Of a stretch of 64,000 bases of DNA, positions 17,208-26,222 are shown one piece after another. Below the pieces are notes generated by a model. It did not search any database, had not been told where the DNA came from, and saw only the letters and a list, made by a program, of their open reading frames with translations. How positions within the stretch are numbered: the first letter of the stretch is position 1; every line of letters begins with the position of its first letter. The position numbers were made by a program, and so were the translations under genes. The DNA comes from SLRI01 sp964576715 (GTDB lineage: Bacteria; Pseudomonadota; Alphaproteobacteria; Geminicoccales; Geminicoccaceae): the NCBI GenBank assembly GCA_964576715.1, contig CAZNWE010000006.1, positions 23,196 to 87,195 of the forward strand. Reading direction: 5' to 3'.

Positions 17208-18542
17208 ATGCGACTGACCTCTGTGCTGACAGTGGCCAGCCTGACGATGACCCCGGCGGTCGCCCATGCCGCGGGCTTCGCGATCAAGCAGCAATCGGCG
17301 ACCGCGCAGGGCAACGCCTTCGCCGGGGCGACCGCCGGGGCGGAGAGCCCGTCCTACATGTTCTTCAACCCGGCCGCCCTCGGCCGTTTCGACCAATCGA
17401 GCGTGCAGCTCGAGGCCAGCGCCATCTTCACGGCGCTGCGGCTGCGCGATTCGGAGGCGTCGACCACCGCCGGCGTGCCGATCGACGGCGCCACCCGCGA
17501 GGACGACAACTCGAACGACGCGGTGCTGCCGTCGTTCTATGGGGTGCTGGTGCCCGAGGAGAGCGACTTTCGCTTCGGCCTCGGCATCAACGTGCCGTTC
17601 GGGCTCGGCACCGAGTACCCGAGCGGCTGGGTCGGCCGCTACCACACGCAAAAATCGAACCTGCTCACCGTCAACATCAATCCGGTCATGGCCTACAAGG
17701 CGACCCGCTGGCTCACCGTCGCCGCCGGCTTGCAGCTGCAATGGGCCGAGGCCGAGCTCGAGAATGCGATCGACTTCGGCACGCTCGGTGCTGGTGCCGG
17801 CATTCCTGGAGCGGCGCCGACCCAACAGGACGGCAGCGCCAAGGTCGAGGGGGACGGCTGGGGATACGGCTTCAATCTGGGGGTCCTGGCCGAGCCGCGC
17901 CAAGGGACCCGGCTCGGTGCTGCGTTCCGCTCGAAGATCGATACCCAGCTCAACGGCAATTCCCGCTTCGAGCTCGACGATGCGGGCATCGGCGCCGCCA
18001 TTCGTGCTGGCACGGGCGCCTTTCGCAACGTCGACGCGGAGACCGAAGTCAATCTCCCGCCGATGGTCAATTTCGGCGTCCACCAGGACATCGGCGACCG
18101 CTTCGCCGTCATGGCCGAGGCGCAGTGGACCGGCTGGAGCACCTTCAACGACCTGGTCATCGAATTCGACAACCCGGCCCAGCCCGACAACGTCACCCAG
18201 TTCGACTGGGAAGATGCCTGGTTCTTCGCCGTGGGCGGGACCTGGAAACCCACCGCGCGACTGACCTTCCGGGTGGGGGCCGCCTATGACGAGACGCCGA
18301 CCAGGAATCGCTACCGCACCCCGCGCATCCCCGACAGCGACCGCTACTGGCTCGCCGCCGGCATCGGCTACGCGGTCACCGACCGGTTGTCTTTCGATCT
18401 CGCCTACACGCATGTCTTCTTCGACGACGCGCATGTCCGCCTCGATGGCACGGACGAGGGCAACGCGCTGCGCGGCAATCTCGATGCCGACTATCGCAAC
18501 GCCATCGACATTGTCACCCTGGCGGCCAAGTGGCGTTTCTAA
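17208..18542 (+). CDS. FadL/OmpP1/TodX-family outer membrane transporter
   Basis: A 444-residue protein with a signal peptide (MRLTSVLTVASLTMTPAVAH, cleavage near AHA-AGF) whose mature N-terminus AGFAIKQQSATAQGNAFAGA and SPSYMFFNPAALGRFDQSSV forms the plug or hatch of FadL-like porins. The remainder alternates in beta-strand fashion and ends in a strand finishing with aromatic F (LAAKWRF), the signal for BAM assembly. These proteins let long-chain fatty acids or other hydrophobic molecules cross the outer membrane. GGGAGGGCGG precedes the ATG. It stands alone 170 bp after aroB. Confidence 0.88.
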   Translation: MRLTSVLTVASLTMTPAVAHAAGFAIKQQSATAQGNAFAGATAGAESPSYMFFNPAALGRFDQSSVQLEASAIFTALRLRDSEASTTAGVPIDGATREDDNSNDAVLPSFYGVLVPEESDFRFGLGINVPFGLGTEYPSGWVGRYHTQKSNLLTVNINPVMAYKATRWLTVAAGLQLQWAEAELENAIDFGTLGAGAGIPGAAPTQQDGSAKVEGDGWGYGFNLGVLAEPRQGTRLGAAFRSKIDTQLNGNSRFELDDAGIGAAIRAGTGAFRNVDAETEVNLPPMVNFGVHQDIGDRFAVMAEAQWTGWSTFNDLVIEFDNPAQPDNVTQFDWEDAWFFAVGGTWKPTARLTFRVGAAYDETPTRNRYRTPRIPDSDRYWLAAGIGYAVTDRLSFDLAYTHVFFDDAHVRLDGTDEGNALRGNLDADYRNAIDIVTLAAKWRF

Positions 18543-18726
18543 TGCGAGCCGGTCTTTGCCAGTCGATAGTAAGATGGCTGTCGAATTGATTGCCATAAAG
18601 TAGAAAAAGACCCGCCAAATTCGCCGTCTTTCGACTTGCCAGTATTGGGGTCCAGCCTTAAGCCAACGATCGATGAAGCGCACCTGCGGCAGCCGCACCG
18701 CCCCCTGATCCTTGGAGCATCGCATC

Positions 18727-19461
18727 ATGCAGAAGGCACTGGCAGCCGAAGGCTTCGGCACGTTCTGGCTGGTCTTTGGCGGCTGCGGCTCGGCGATCTT
18801 CGCCGCCGCCTTTCCCGAGGTCGGCATCGGTCTGCTCGGCGTTTCGCTCGCCTTCGGCCTCAGCGTGCTCACCATGGTCTACACCGTCGGTCATATCTCC
18901 GGCGGCCATTTCAACCCCGCGGTTTCCCTCGGCCTCTTCGTGGCCGGCCGGTTCGAGCGCGCCAAGCTCCTGCCCTATGTCGGCGCCCAGCTGGTCGGTG
19001 GCGTGGTCGCGGCCCTGGTTCTCTACGTGGTCCTCATCGGCAAGGCCGACTTCACCGGCGTCGGCGGCTTCGCCGCCAATGGCTACGGCGCGCTATCACC
19101 GGGCGGCTTCGGCGTAGGCTCGGCCTTGATCATCGAGGTGCTGATGACGTTCTTCTTCCTCGTCATCATCATCGGTGCGACCAGCCCGAAGGCACCGGCC
19201 GGCTTCGCGCCGATCGCCATCGGGCTCGCCTTGACCCTGATTCACCTGGTCAGCATCCCGATCACCAATACCTCGGTCAATCCGGCCAGGAGCACCAGCC
19301 AGGCGCTGTTCGCCGGTGGTGGCTACATCGCCCAGCTCTGGCTCTTCTGGCTGGCGCCCTTGGCCGGCGCGGCGCTCGCCGGGATCGTTGCGAAGTGGCT
19401 CCAGTCTTCCGAGGAGACGACGACCGCCCCCTCGGTGCCGCCGACCGCCGCCGCCAGCTGA
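18727..19461 (+). CDS. aqpZ: aquaporin Z
   Basis: A 244-residue six-helix channel of the MIP family. The two pore half-helices carry SGGHFNPAVS (NPA at 63-65) and TSVNPARS (NPA at 185-187), and the second is followed by Arg of the selectivity filter. GFGTFWLVFGGCGSAI at the N-terminus is typical for AqpZ, a water channel of the inner membrane. The ATG at 18727 is preferred over an upstream TTG. The C-terminus carries a short Glu/Thr/Pro-rich tail. The 183 bp leader is AT-richer than its surroundings, so its promoter is probably there. Confidence 0.92.
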   Translation: MQKALAAEGFGTFWLVFGGCGSAIFAAAFPEVGIGLLGVSLAFGLSVLTMVYTVGHISGGHFNPAVSLGLFVAGRFERAKLLPYVGAQLVGGVVAALVLYVVLIGKADFTGVGGFAANGYGALSPGGFGVGSALIIEVLMTFFFLVIIIGATSPKAPAGFAPIAIGLALTLIHLVSIPITNTSVNPARSTSQALFAGGGYIAQLWLFWLAPLAGAALAGIVAKWLQSSEETTTAPSVPPTAAAS

Positions 19462-19678
19462 GCGCGAGCTCAAACGCACGGCCGGCAACGGCGGCCCGGC
19501 CCCTGGACGGTGACTTGCACAGCCTTTGAGCTCCTAGTCCTCGCCCGGCGCTACCGTCGGCCACCCGCGGTCCTGAATCTTGGCCAACGCTTCGCCGACG
19601 CGCTCGCCGGGCGGCTCGGGCTAACACCTATCTTCAGGGTAGCGCCCACAGCCTGACCGACCGCGAGCCGGTCGTCAT

Positions 19679-20221
19679 CTAGTTCTGCTCGTGCTCCCTC
19701 AAGCGCGGCAGCAGCTCGGCGAAGTTGCAGGGCTTGTGGCGGATGTCGAGCTGTGGCTCCAGGATGCCGTCCCAGGCATCGCGACAGGCGCCGGGCGAGC
19801 CGGGCACGACGAAGATGTAGGTGCCCTGGGCGACCCCGGCATCGGCGCGCGATTGCAGCGTCGAGGTGCCGATCTTCTCGTAGGATTGCCAGCGGAAGAG
19901 CTCGCCGAAGCCGGGGACGTGCTTCTCCATCACCGCATGCAGCGCCTCGGGCGTGACGTCGCGGCCGGTCACCCCGGTGCCGCCCGTCGTGATCACCACC
20001 TCGACCTCGGGATCGGCTATCCAGGCGCGCAGCTGCGCTTCGATCAGCGCCTGCTCGTCCTTGACGAGCCGCCGATCGGCGAGCTGATGGCCAGCCGCCT
20101 GCAGCCGCTCGACCAGCAGGTCACCAGAGCGGTCGGTCGCCAGATCGCGGCTGTCCGAGACGGTCAGCACGGCGATCCGCAACGGCTGAAACGGCAGGCT
20201 CGGGTCAATCCGCCCGGGCAT
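19679..20221 (-). CDS. moaB: molybdenum cofactor biosynthesis protein B
   Basis: 180 residues of the MoaB/Mog fold: RIAVLTVSDSRDLATDRSGD, DPEVEVVITTGGTGVTGRDV with the molybdopterin-binding TTGGTG, HVPGFGELFRWQSYEKIGTS, and FVVPGSPGACRDAWDGILEP. MoaB-type proteins adenylylate molybdopterin or bind it during cofactor assembly. The start (20221) lies 17 bp inside the end of the lytic transglycosylase gene, so it is the last member of a three-gene overlapping operon whose other products have no obvious link to molybdenum. Confidence 0.9.
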   Translation of the reverse strand: MPGRIDPSLPFQPLRIAVLTVSDSRDLATDRSGDLLVERLQAAGHQLADRRLVKDEQALIEAQLRAWIADPEVEVVITTGGTGVTGRDVTPEALHAVMEKHVPGFGELFRWQSYEKIGTSTLQSRADAGVAQGTYIFVVPGSPGACRDAWDGILEPQLDIRHKPCNFAELLPRLREHEQN

Positions 20222-22046
20222 GGCGCGATCCCGGATCGTTGCTCTCGAGCGCCAGATACAGCGGCCAACCGCCAGCGGCCAGGGCCTCCAGCGATGGGGC
20301 AGGCTGGTCGAGCTTGAGCCGGTAGACCCAAAGATTGCTCAACAGTTTCTTCACGTAGAGCCGGGTCTCCGGGATCGGCACGCTCTCCATCAAGAGCAGC
20401 GGATCGTCGATGTCGGCGTAACGTTTGGCCCACGCCTCGGCCCGCTTGAGCCCGGCATTGTAGGCGATGGCGATGTGAATGACGCTGTCGCCGATGAACC
20501 AGGTGTCCCGCAGCCGCTCGACATAGCCCTGGCCGAAGGTCAGGTTGGTGGCCGGATCGCGGAGCGAGGCGGCACCGTCGAAGGCGATGTCCAGCCGCTC
20601 GGCCATGGCATTCGCGGTGCTCGGCAGGAGTTGCATGACGCCGAGGGCCCCGGCCTGGCTCTGCGCCTCGGGATCGAAGCCGCTCTCGGCCCGCATGATC
20701 GCGAACAGCAGCGCCCGATCGATCGTGAAGCCGCCAGCCGGCTCCCAGGGGGGCAGCGGGTAGAGTGCTCCGTCGTGCCGCCGGCCGTCCTGCAGGCGCG
20801 CCCGCTGCGCCACCCGCATCTGCGTCGCCGGCAGCCGCAGGCTTTCCGCCAGGGCCGCCAGCGCCTCGGACAGGCCGGGATTGGCCCGGGCCGCGAGCTT
20901 GCGGATCTCGGCCTCGGCTGCGTCCAAGCGGCCGAGCTGGCCGAGCGCCATCGCCCGCCGCGCCCCGTCGATGCGCCACAACGCCCCCATGTGGTCGGTG
21001 GCGCGCAAGGTCTGGTGCCAGTTGAACGCGACCGGCCGGCCGAGTACGTGCTGGGCCAGGATGCCGTAAAAGCCGTCGCTCGCCTCGGCCGCGATCTCCA
21101 GGAACTCCCGGTAGCGCGCCGGCTCGACGATACGCAGATACGCCCGGGCCGCCCAGAAGGCTCCGGCGGCGACGTCCTCGACCGCACCGTCCGCATGGGC
21201 GAGTGCGGCGAAATGGCGGGCGGCGCGCCGCATGTCGCCGTACCGCCAGGCGGCGAGGCCGGCGGTCCAGTGGATCCGCGGCTCGACATGACCCGAGCGC
21301 GCCGCCGCGGCACTGGCCAACTCGATGGCCTCCCGGTCCTGGCGGTTCACCAGGTAGCCGCGCGCGACGAACCACCGGGCAAGATCCTGCTCGACCGCAT
21401 CGGCATAGCCGGCGCGTTCGTGGCGCAACAGCTTGGCCGCCTGGCTCGGCTGCCCCTGGGCGACGAGCCGCCGGATGGCGGCGAGCCATTCGGCCACCGC
21501 CCGGCCTTGCGCCGCCGAGCGGTTTACCGGGCTGTCGTATCGGGTCGGCAGTTCCTCGAGCAGTTCCTGCCCCGAGCCACCGAGAAATCCCGCGACCGGC
21601 TCCGGCGGTGGCGGCGCGCCGTTGGTCCGGCGCCGCTCCGCGAGGCGATGGATGCTCGATGCCTCGGGGTGGTCGGCATAGTGCTCGAGCCATGCGCGCA
21701 ACTCGGGATAGCTCGACCGATAGGCAGTGGGATGCAGAAATCGCTGGGCGAGGACGTGGCCCATCAGCAGGCGGTTCTGCAGCCGCCCGATCAAGCGGTC
21801 CGCGTCATGCCACCGGCCATTCTCCTGCAGCTCGAAGATCAGCCGGTAGAGTGCTGCATCATCGCTCGAAAGCGGCCGCGGCACTGTGGCGAACACGGTC
21901 GGCACCGGGGCCGCCGGGTCGACCTTGGCGTAGTGCTGCGCGACCGCGCCGCCCGCCGTCGCCGGCGCCGCGGCCACCACCACCGGTAGCCACACCGGCG
22001 GCAGCGCCAGCATCCCGAGCCCGACCAGCATCCGGATCAGCCGCAT
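20205..22046 (-). CDS. soluble lytic murein transglycosylase (SLT family)
   Basis: A 613-residue periplasmic protein with an N-terminal signal sequence (MRLIRMLVGLGMLALPPVWL, then VVVAAA), a long superhelical U-type domain of alpha-helical repeats (residues about 60-420), and a C-terminal SLT domain. The catalytic Glu is E454 in FAIMRAESGFDPEAQSQAGA, followed by LGVMQLLPSTANAM and HIAIAYNAGLKRAEAWAKRY. It cleaves peptidoglycan glycans with 1,6-anhydro ends during cell-wall turnover. It overlaps the UDG gene upstream by 10 bp and moaB downstream by 17 bp. Confidence 0.9.
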   Translation of the reverse strand: MRLIRMLVGLGMLALPPVWLPVVVAAAPATAGGAVAQHYAKVDPAAPVPTVFATVPRPLSSDDAALYRLIFELQENGRWHDADRLIGRLQNRLLMGHVLAQRFLHPTAYRSSYPELRAWLEHYADHPEASSIHRLAERRRTNGAPPPPEPVAGFLGGSGQELLEELPTRYDSPVNRSAAQGRAVAEWLAAIRRLVAQGQPSQAAKLLRHERAGYADAVEQDLARWFVARGYLVNRQDREAIELASAAAARSGHVEPRIHWTAGLAAWRYGDMRRAARHFAALAHADGAVEDVAAGAFWAARAYLRIVEPARYREFLEIAAEASDGFYGILAQHVLGRPVAFNWHQTLRATDHMGALWRIDGARRAMALGQLGRLDAAEAEIRKLAARANPGLSEALAALAESLRLPATQMRVAQRARLQDGRRHDGALYPLPPWEPAGGFTIDRALLFAIMRAESGFDPEAQSQAGALGVMQLLPSTANAMAERLDIAFDGAASLRDPATNLTFGQGYVERLRDTWFIGDSVIHIAIAYNAGLKRAEAWAKRYADIDDPLLLMESVPIPETRLYVKKLLSNLWVYRLKLDQPAPSLEALAAGGWPLYLALESNDPGSRHARAD

Positions 22047-22918
22047 GCCACCTCCAGGGCGTCGAGCCGCTCGCGAAGCTGCAGCATGTCGCGCCAGACG
22101 AACCGTTTCTGCAAGGGTTGGCGCAGCAGGTAGGCCGGGTGGAACGTCACGAGGCAGGGGATCGCCCGGCCATCCACACCGCTGTAGGTCAACGGGCGGC
22201 CGCGCAGCTTGGTCACGCCCTCGGTCCGGCCGAGCAACGCCTTGGCCGCGATGCCACCGACGAAGAGGATGAACCAGGGGGCGAGAAGCTCGATCTGTCG
22301 CTCGAGAAACGGCTGGCAGACGGCGATCTCGCCGCCGGTCGGCGCGCGATTGCCCGGCGGCCGCCAGAAAATCAGGTTGGTGATCCAGGCCTTCGTACGG
22401 TCGATGCCGATCTCCGCCAGCATGCGATCGAGCAGCTGGCCGCTCGGACCGACGAAGGGCTTGCCTCGCCGATCCTCCTCCGCACCGGGCGCCTCGCCGA
22501 TCAACATCAGCCGTGCCTCGGGATTGCCGTCGGCGAAGCAGAGCTGCTTGGCTGTCGCCCGCAGCGCACAGCCGTCGAAATCGGCCAGCGCGGCCTCGAG
22601 CTCGGCGAGGCTGCGGCAGCGCGCCGCCTGCTCGCGGGCGTAGTCGACCCGGCGGCCCTCGGGAACCAGGAGGCTTGGGCGACCATCCTGGCGTTCGGGC
22701 ATTGCCCGGTCGGCCACCGCGGGGTGCCGGCCTGGTTCGCGAATGGTCGGGTTCGCCACCCGACTGCCAGCCGAAGCATCCACCCAACAGGCCGCCGGTG
22801 CGGCGCCGACCGCCGCGTCGACCCCGGCGAGGGCATACCACTCCAGAAGAGCCTTGGCCCCCGCCGCGTCGAGTGCCGCGTTGCTGCTGGTCGTCGGCGT
22901 TGCGTCGCCTGTTGTCAT
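22037..22918 (-). CDS. uracil-DNA glycosylase, family 4 (iron-sulfur type)
   Basis: 293 residues. The first about 110 residues are low-complexity and variable. The catalytic domain then shows FDGCALRATAKQLCFADGNP, where the cysteines are ligands of the [4Fe-4S] cluster, ARLMLIGEAPGAEEDRRGKP with the water-activating GEAPG motif, ITNLIFWRPPGNRAPT with further family residues, and LVTFHPAYLLRQP with the conserved His. It excises uracil arising from cytosine deamination, which fits a high-GC genome. The ATG at 22918 follows GACGAGG. Two perfect 16 bp repeats lie upstream (22961-22992). Confidence 0.88.
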   Translation of the reverse strand: MTTGDATPTTSSNAALDAAGAKALLEWYALAGVDAAVGAAPAACWVDASAGSRVANPTIREPGRHPAVADRAMPERQDGRPSLLVPEGRRVDYAREQAARCRSLAELEAALADFDGCALRATAKQLCFADGNPEARLMLIGEAPGAEEDRRGKPFVGPSGQLLDRMLAEIGIDRTKAWITNLIFWRPPGNRAPTGGEIAVCQPFLERQIELLAPWFILFVGGIAAKALLGRTEGVTKLRGRPLTYSGVDGRAIPCLVTFHPAYLLRQPLQKRFVWRDMLQLRERLDALEVACG

Positions 22919-22957
22919 CCTCGTCAGACCCGCCTTTCGGCTCCCCCTCGGCCCCGC

Positions 22958-22992
22958 ATTGTCAAACAATCGCGGCGTCAAACAATCGCGGC
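22958..22992 (-). promoter_or_regulatory. perfect 16 bp tandem direct repeat with an inverted repeat upstream of the UDG operon
   Basis: GTCAAACAATCGCGGC occurs twice without spacer (22961-22976 and 22977-22992). The first copy is also part of the 13 bp inverted repeat ATTGT-CAA-ACAAT (22958-22970). Read on the operon's strand the repeats contain TTTGACG and TTGACA, the latter a good -35-like element about 45 bp before the UDG start. It could be a promoter with an operator, but no -10 is convincing. Confidence 0.5.
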
Positions 22993-23085
22993 CGACCGCC
23001 TGCGGTTCGGTACCCGCCACGCCGGCGATCGGCCCGGTGGGAAAGCGGCGGCCGATCCGCTTGCGGGACGGGTGACGGGCGACCG

Positions 23086-23289
23086 TCAGATGTCGCGATA
23101 GGCGATTGGCTTCCCGCCGCGGTCGAGCACCAGCTTGCCGCCCTCATCCTGGGCAGCTATGTAGCGACCATGGCCGACGGCGGTGCCGACATAGAGGGTG
23201 GGCTTGACCTTCTTACCTTCGAAGGTCTTCAACTGTTGGGCTGGGCCACGCGCGGTGGGATCGTTCTTGCTCTGCGATGTCTTGAGCAT
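23086..23289 (-). CDS. small conserved protein of unknown function
   Basis: A 67-residue soluble protein: a Ser/Lys/Asp-rich start (MLKTSQSKNDPTARGP), then KTFEGKKVKPTLYVGTAVGH, GRYIAAQDEGGKLVLDRGG and KPIAYRDI. Short proteins with the same KxVKPxLYxG...GHGxYxAA core and PIxYxxI end are common in alphaproteobacteria; I know of no function. The ATG at 23289 has CGGAG about nine bases upstream; a longer form from an upstream ATG at 23310 is possible. It stands alone between divergent neighbours. Confidence 0.65.
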   Translation of the reverse strand: MLKTSQSKNDPTARGPAQQLKTFEGKKVKPTLYVGTAVGHGRYIAAQDEGGKLVLDRGGKPIAYRDI

Positions 23290-23475
23290 CGGGTGCGCTC
23301 CGAAAGGCAAACGGTATCGCGCTCTGGTCGTCCGACCGCGCGGCGTTGACCTCGCTTGTCGCGCGAAAGCCGCAGATCGTCAAGTCGCTTGCCGCCGCTC
23401 GCCGCCCGAAGGCGGCTGGTCGGCGGCCTTCTCAGCCTCGACATTTCAAGGATTTCCGGCGGATTGGAGCCTTTC

Positions 23476-25287
23476 ATGACCCCTCGGCGTGTGGTGTTGC
23501 GTCGACGCCGATCCAGGCGCTCGAGCCGGACGCTCAGCCTGCTCGCCGCCCTGGTCGTCGCCGCCACTACGGCCTGTACCGGCCAGCCGGAACCTGCTGC
23601 CGGGCTCTCGTCGACCGCCAGCTACGCAACCGACGCCTTGCGCATGAGCCCGGCCACCGGCGACACGGCGAGTGGCCCGGACAGCCTGGCTGCCAGCTAT
23701 CTGGGCGGGCGGATCGCGCTCGACGATGGCGACCTGCGCCTCGCCGCGACCAACTTCGCCCAGGCACTGACCCACGATCCAGACAATGCCGAGCTTCGCC
23801 GGCAGGTGTTCATCCTCCACTTGAGCGTCGGCGACTACGAGCGGGCGCTCGCCCTCGCCGAGACCCTGGCCGAGGTCGACGCGAGCTTCGGCGAGGCGCG
23901 GCTGCTGCTCGCCGCCGCGGCCGTCCGCGACGGCAACTTCGCCGAGGCCGCCGTGCAGCTCGACGGCGTCGGCGAGCGCGAGTTGATCACCCTGGCGCAG
24001 CCGATCTTCGCCGCCTGGATCAGCTTCGGCAGCGGCGATGTCGAGGCCGCCCTCGCCCACTTCGACGAGACCGGCGAGAGCAGCGGCCTCGAACGCGTGG
24101 AGGACTATCACCGGGCCATGATACTGGCCCTCGCCGATCGCCAGCCGGCGGCTGTCGAGGAGATGCGCCGCCTGGTCGAGCCCAACACGCTCAACCCGGT
24201 TCGCCTGGTCACCGCCCTGGCGACGATGGAGGCCACGGTCGGCAATCGGCAGGCGGCGATCGACGTGCTGCGCCAGCAGCTCGTCCTCGACCCGGGCGAC
24301 CTCGTGCTGGAAACGGCACTCGCCGAACTCGAGGCCGGCGCGCTGCCGCAACTGCCGGTCCAGGGTCCGGCGACCGGCATGGCCGATGCGCTCTTGAGCC
24401 TCGCGAGCGCGCTCGACGAACAGGGAGCCAGCGCCCAGGCGCTCGTCCTGGCCCGGCTCGCCGGCTTTCTGGCGCCCGGGCAGGCCGACATCGCGCTGTT
24501 GATCGCCGAGATCAATCTCGGCCAGGGCAATGCCGACGAGGCGGTGCTGGTGCTGGCCGACGTGCCGTCGGATGCACCGCGCGGCTGGGAGGCGCGGCTG
24601 CTCGAAGCCCAGGCATTGGCGACGCTGGAGCGTGAGGACGAGGCGCTGACGCGGCTCGACACGATGGCCGCGGAATGGCCCGAACGGGTCGACGCGTTGG
24701 TCACCCAGGGCGACATCCTGCGCCGCGAGGAACGCTACGCCGAAGCCGAGCGGGCCTATGACCGTGCCATCGAGCGGCTGCCCGAGATCACCGCCGGCCG
24801 CTGGCCGCTGCTCTACTCGCGCGGCATCACCCGGGAGCGCACCGATCGCTGGCCCGAGGCCGAGGCCGACTTCCTCAAGGCCCTCGAGCTGCAGCCGGAG
24901 CAGCCGCTGGTTCTCAATTATCTCGGCTACAGCTGGGTCGACCAGGGGCTCAACCTCGCCGAGGCCGAGGCCATGCTGCGCCGCGCGGTCGAGCTCCGCC
25001 CGGACGACGGCTACATCGTCGACAGCCTCGGCTGGGCCTATTACCGGCTCGAGCGGTTCGACGAGGCGGTGACCTATCTCGAGCGGGCGATCGAGCTCAG
25101 GCCCGACGACCCGGTGATCAACGATCATCTGGGTGACGCCTACTGGCAGGTCGGCCGGCACCGCGAGGCGCGCTTCCAATGGCAGCGGGCGCTGACCTTC
25201 GGACCGGAGGACGATCAGGTGGCGTTGATCGAGGAAAAGCTGCAGCGTGGCCTGCAGGCCTCCGAGCTCGACGCCGATCGCGGCTGA
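23476..25287 (+). CDS. tetratricopeptide-repeat protein, probable periplasmic lipoprotein
   Basis: A 603-residue protein. A very basic N-terminus (RRRRSRRSSRT) and hydrophobic LSLLAALVVAATTAC resemble a lipoprotein signal, although the residues before Cys (TTA) are not a canonical lipobox. The rest is helical repeats. The C-terminal half has unmistakable TPRs, for example RYAEAERAYDRAIERLPE, ADFLKALELQPEQPLVLNYL and FDEAVTYLERAIELRPDDP. Proteins of this shape often sit in the periplasm and scaffold envelope assembly; no specific role can be read off. It precedes ispE by 40 bp on the same strand. Confidence 0.85.
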   Translation: MTPRRVVLRRRRSRRSSRTLSLLAALVVAATTACTGQPEPAAGLSSTASYATDALRMSPATGDTASGPDSLAASYLGGRIALDDGDLRLAATNFAQALTHDPDNAELRRQVFILHLSVGDYERALALAETLAEVDASFGEARLLLAAAAVRDGNFAEAAVQLDGVGERELITLAQPIFAAWISFGSGDVEAALAHFDETGESSGLERVEDYHRAMILALADRQPAAVEEMRRLVEPNTLNPVRLVTALATMEATVGNRQAAIDVLRQQLVLDPGDLVLETALAELEAGALPQLPVQGPATGMADALLSLASALDEQGASAQALVLARLAGFLAPGQADIALLIAEINLGQGNADEAVLVLADVPSDAPRGWEARLLEAQALATLEREDEALTRLDTMAAEWPERVDALVTQGDILRREERYAEAERAYDRAIERLPEITAGRWPLLYSRGITRERTDRWPEAEADFLKALELQPEQPLVLNYLGYSWVDQGLNLAEAEAMLRRAVELRPDDGYIVDSLGWAYYRLERFDEAVTYLERAIELRPDDPVINDHLGDAYWQVGRHREARFQWQRALTFGPEDDQVALIEEKLQRGLQASELDADRG

Positions 25288-25327
25288 CCGACGGCTCGGC
25301 ATCCGATGACCTCTCCCGGGGCCCGGC

Positions 25328-26209
25328 GTGACTGACCCGGCGCCGATCGTCGAGCTGGCGCGGGCCAAGCTCAATCTCGACCTCTTGGTCACCGGCAAGA
25401 CGCCCGCGGGCTATCACGAGCTCGACAGCGTCGTCGTCTTCGCCGATCTCGGCGACCGGTTGAGCGTTGCGCCCGCCCCGGCCCTGGAATTTCAGCTCGA
25501 GGGGCCGTTCGCGGCCCAGCTCGCCGCAGCGGCCGACAATCTCGTGCTGGCCGCCGCCCGGCGGCTGGCTGCCGCGCTCGGGCGCCGCCCGGCGGTGCGG
25601 CTCACGCTGGAGAAGAATCTGCCCGTGGCCAGCGGCATCGGTGGCGGCTCGGCCGATGCGGCGGCGACACTCAGGGCGCTGGCCAGGCTCTGGCGCCTCG
25701 ACTGGCCCGGGGACCGGCTGCGCGAGCTCGGTCTGGCGCTAGGCGCCGATGTCCCGGTTTGCGTCTACGGCCGGCCGGCCCGGCTGCGCGGCATCGGCGA
25801 GCGGCTCGATCCGATCCGCAGCCTGCCGGACCTGCCGCTGGTGCTCGTCAATCCAGGCTTGGCGGTGGCCACGGCGGCCGTGTTCAAGGCTTTCGCCATG
25901 CCGGATCTCGCAGTCCGCCGGCCGGTCCTGCCGGCGCAACCCTCGCTCGGCCGTCTCGCCCTCTGGCTCGCGGCCAGCCGCAACGAGCTCGAGCCGGCGG
26001 CCGCCGCGCTGGCCCCCGAGATAACGGCGGTGCTCGAGCGCCTGCGGGCGATCGAGGGCTGTCTTTTGGCCCGCATGTCGGGGTCGGGTGCCACCTGCTT
26101 CGGCCTGTTCGCCGATCCGGGCCAGGCCCGGGCGGCGGCGGCGGCGATCAGTGCCGCCGAGCCCGGCTGGTGGTGCCGCAGCTGCCTCGCCCCGGGCACT
26201 CCCGACTGA
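25328..26209 (+). CDS. ispE: 4-diphosphocytidyl-2-C-methyl-D-erythritol kinase
   Basis: A 293-residue GHMP kinase of the MEP isoprenoid pathway. RAKLNLDLLVTGKTPAGYHE near residue 12 contains the substrate-binding Lys and the family's typical GYHELDSV. The ATP-binding glycine-rich loop is LPVASGIGGGSADAAA (98-113), LGADVPVCVYG holds the catalytic Asp, and the third GHMP motif is ARMSGSGATCFGLF. The start is GTG at 25328. It is followed after 13 bp by the SAM hydroxide adenosyltransferase gene, so both are probably co-transcribed. Confidence 0.92.
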   Translation: MTDPAPIVELARAKLNLDLLVTGKTPAGYHELDSVVVFADLGDRLSVAPAPALEFQLEGPFAAQLAAAADNLVLAAARRLAAALGRRPAVRLTLEKNLPVASGIGGGSADAAATLRALARLWRLDWPGDRLRELGLALGADVPVCVYGRPARLRGIGERLDPIRSLPDLPLVLVNPGLAVATAAVFKAFAMPDLAVRRPVLPAQPSLGRLALWLAASRNELEPAAAALAPEITAVLERLRAIEGCLLARMSGSGATCFGLFADPGQARAAAAAISAAEPGWWCRSCLAPGTPD

Positions 26210-26222
26210 AAGGCCGCGGCCG

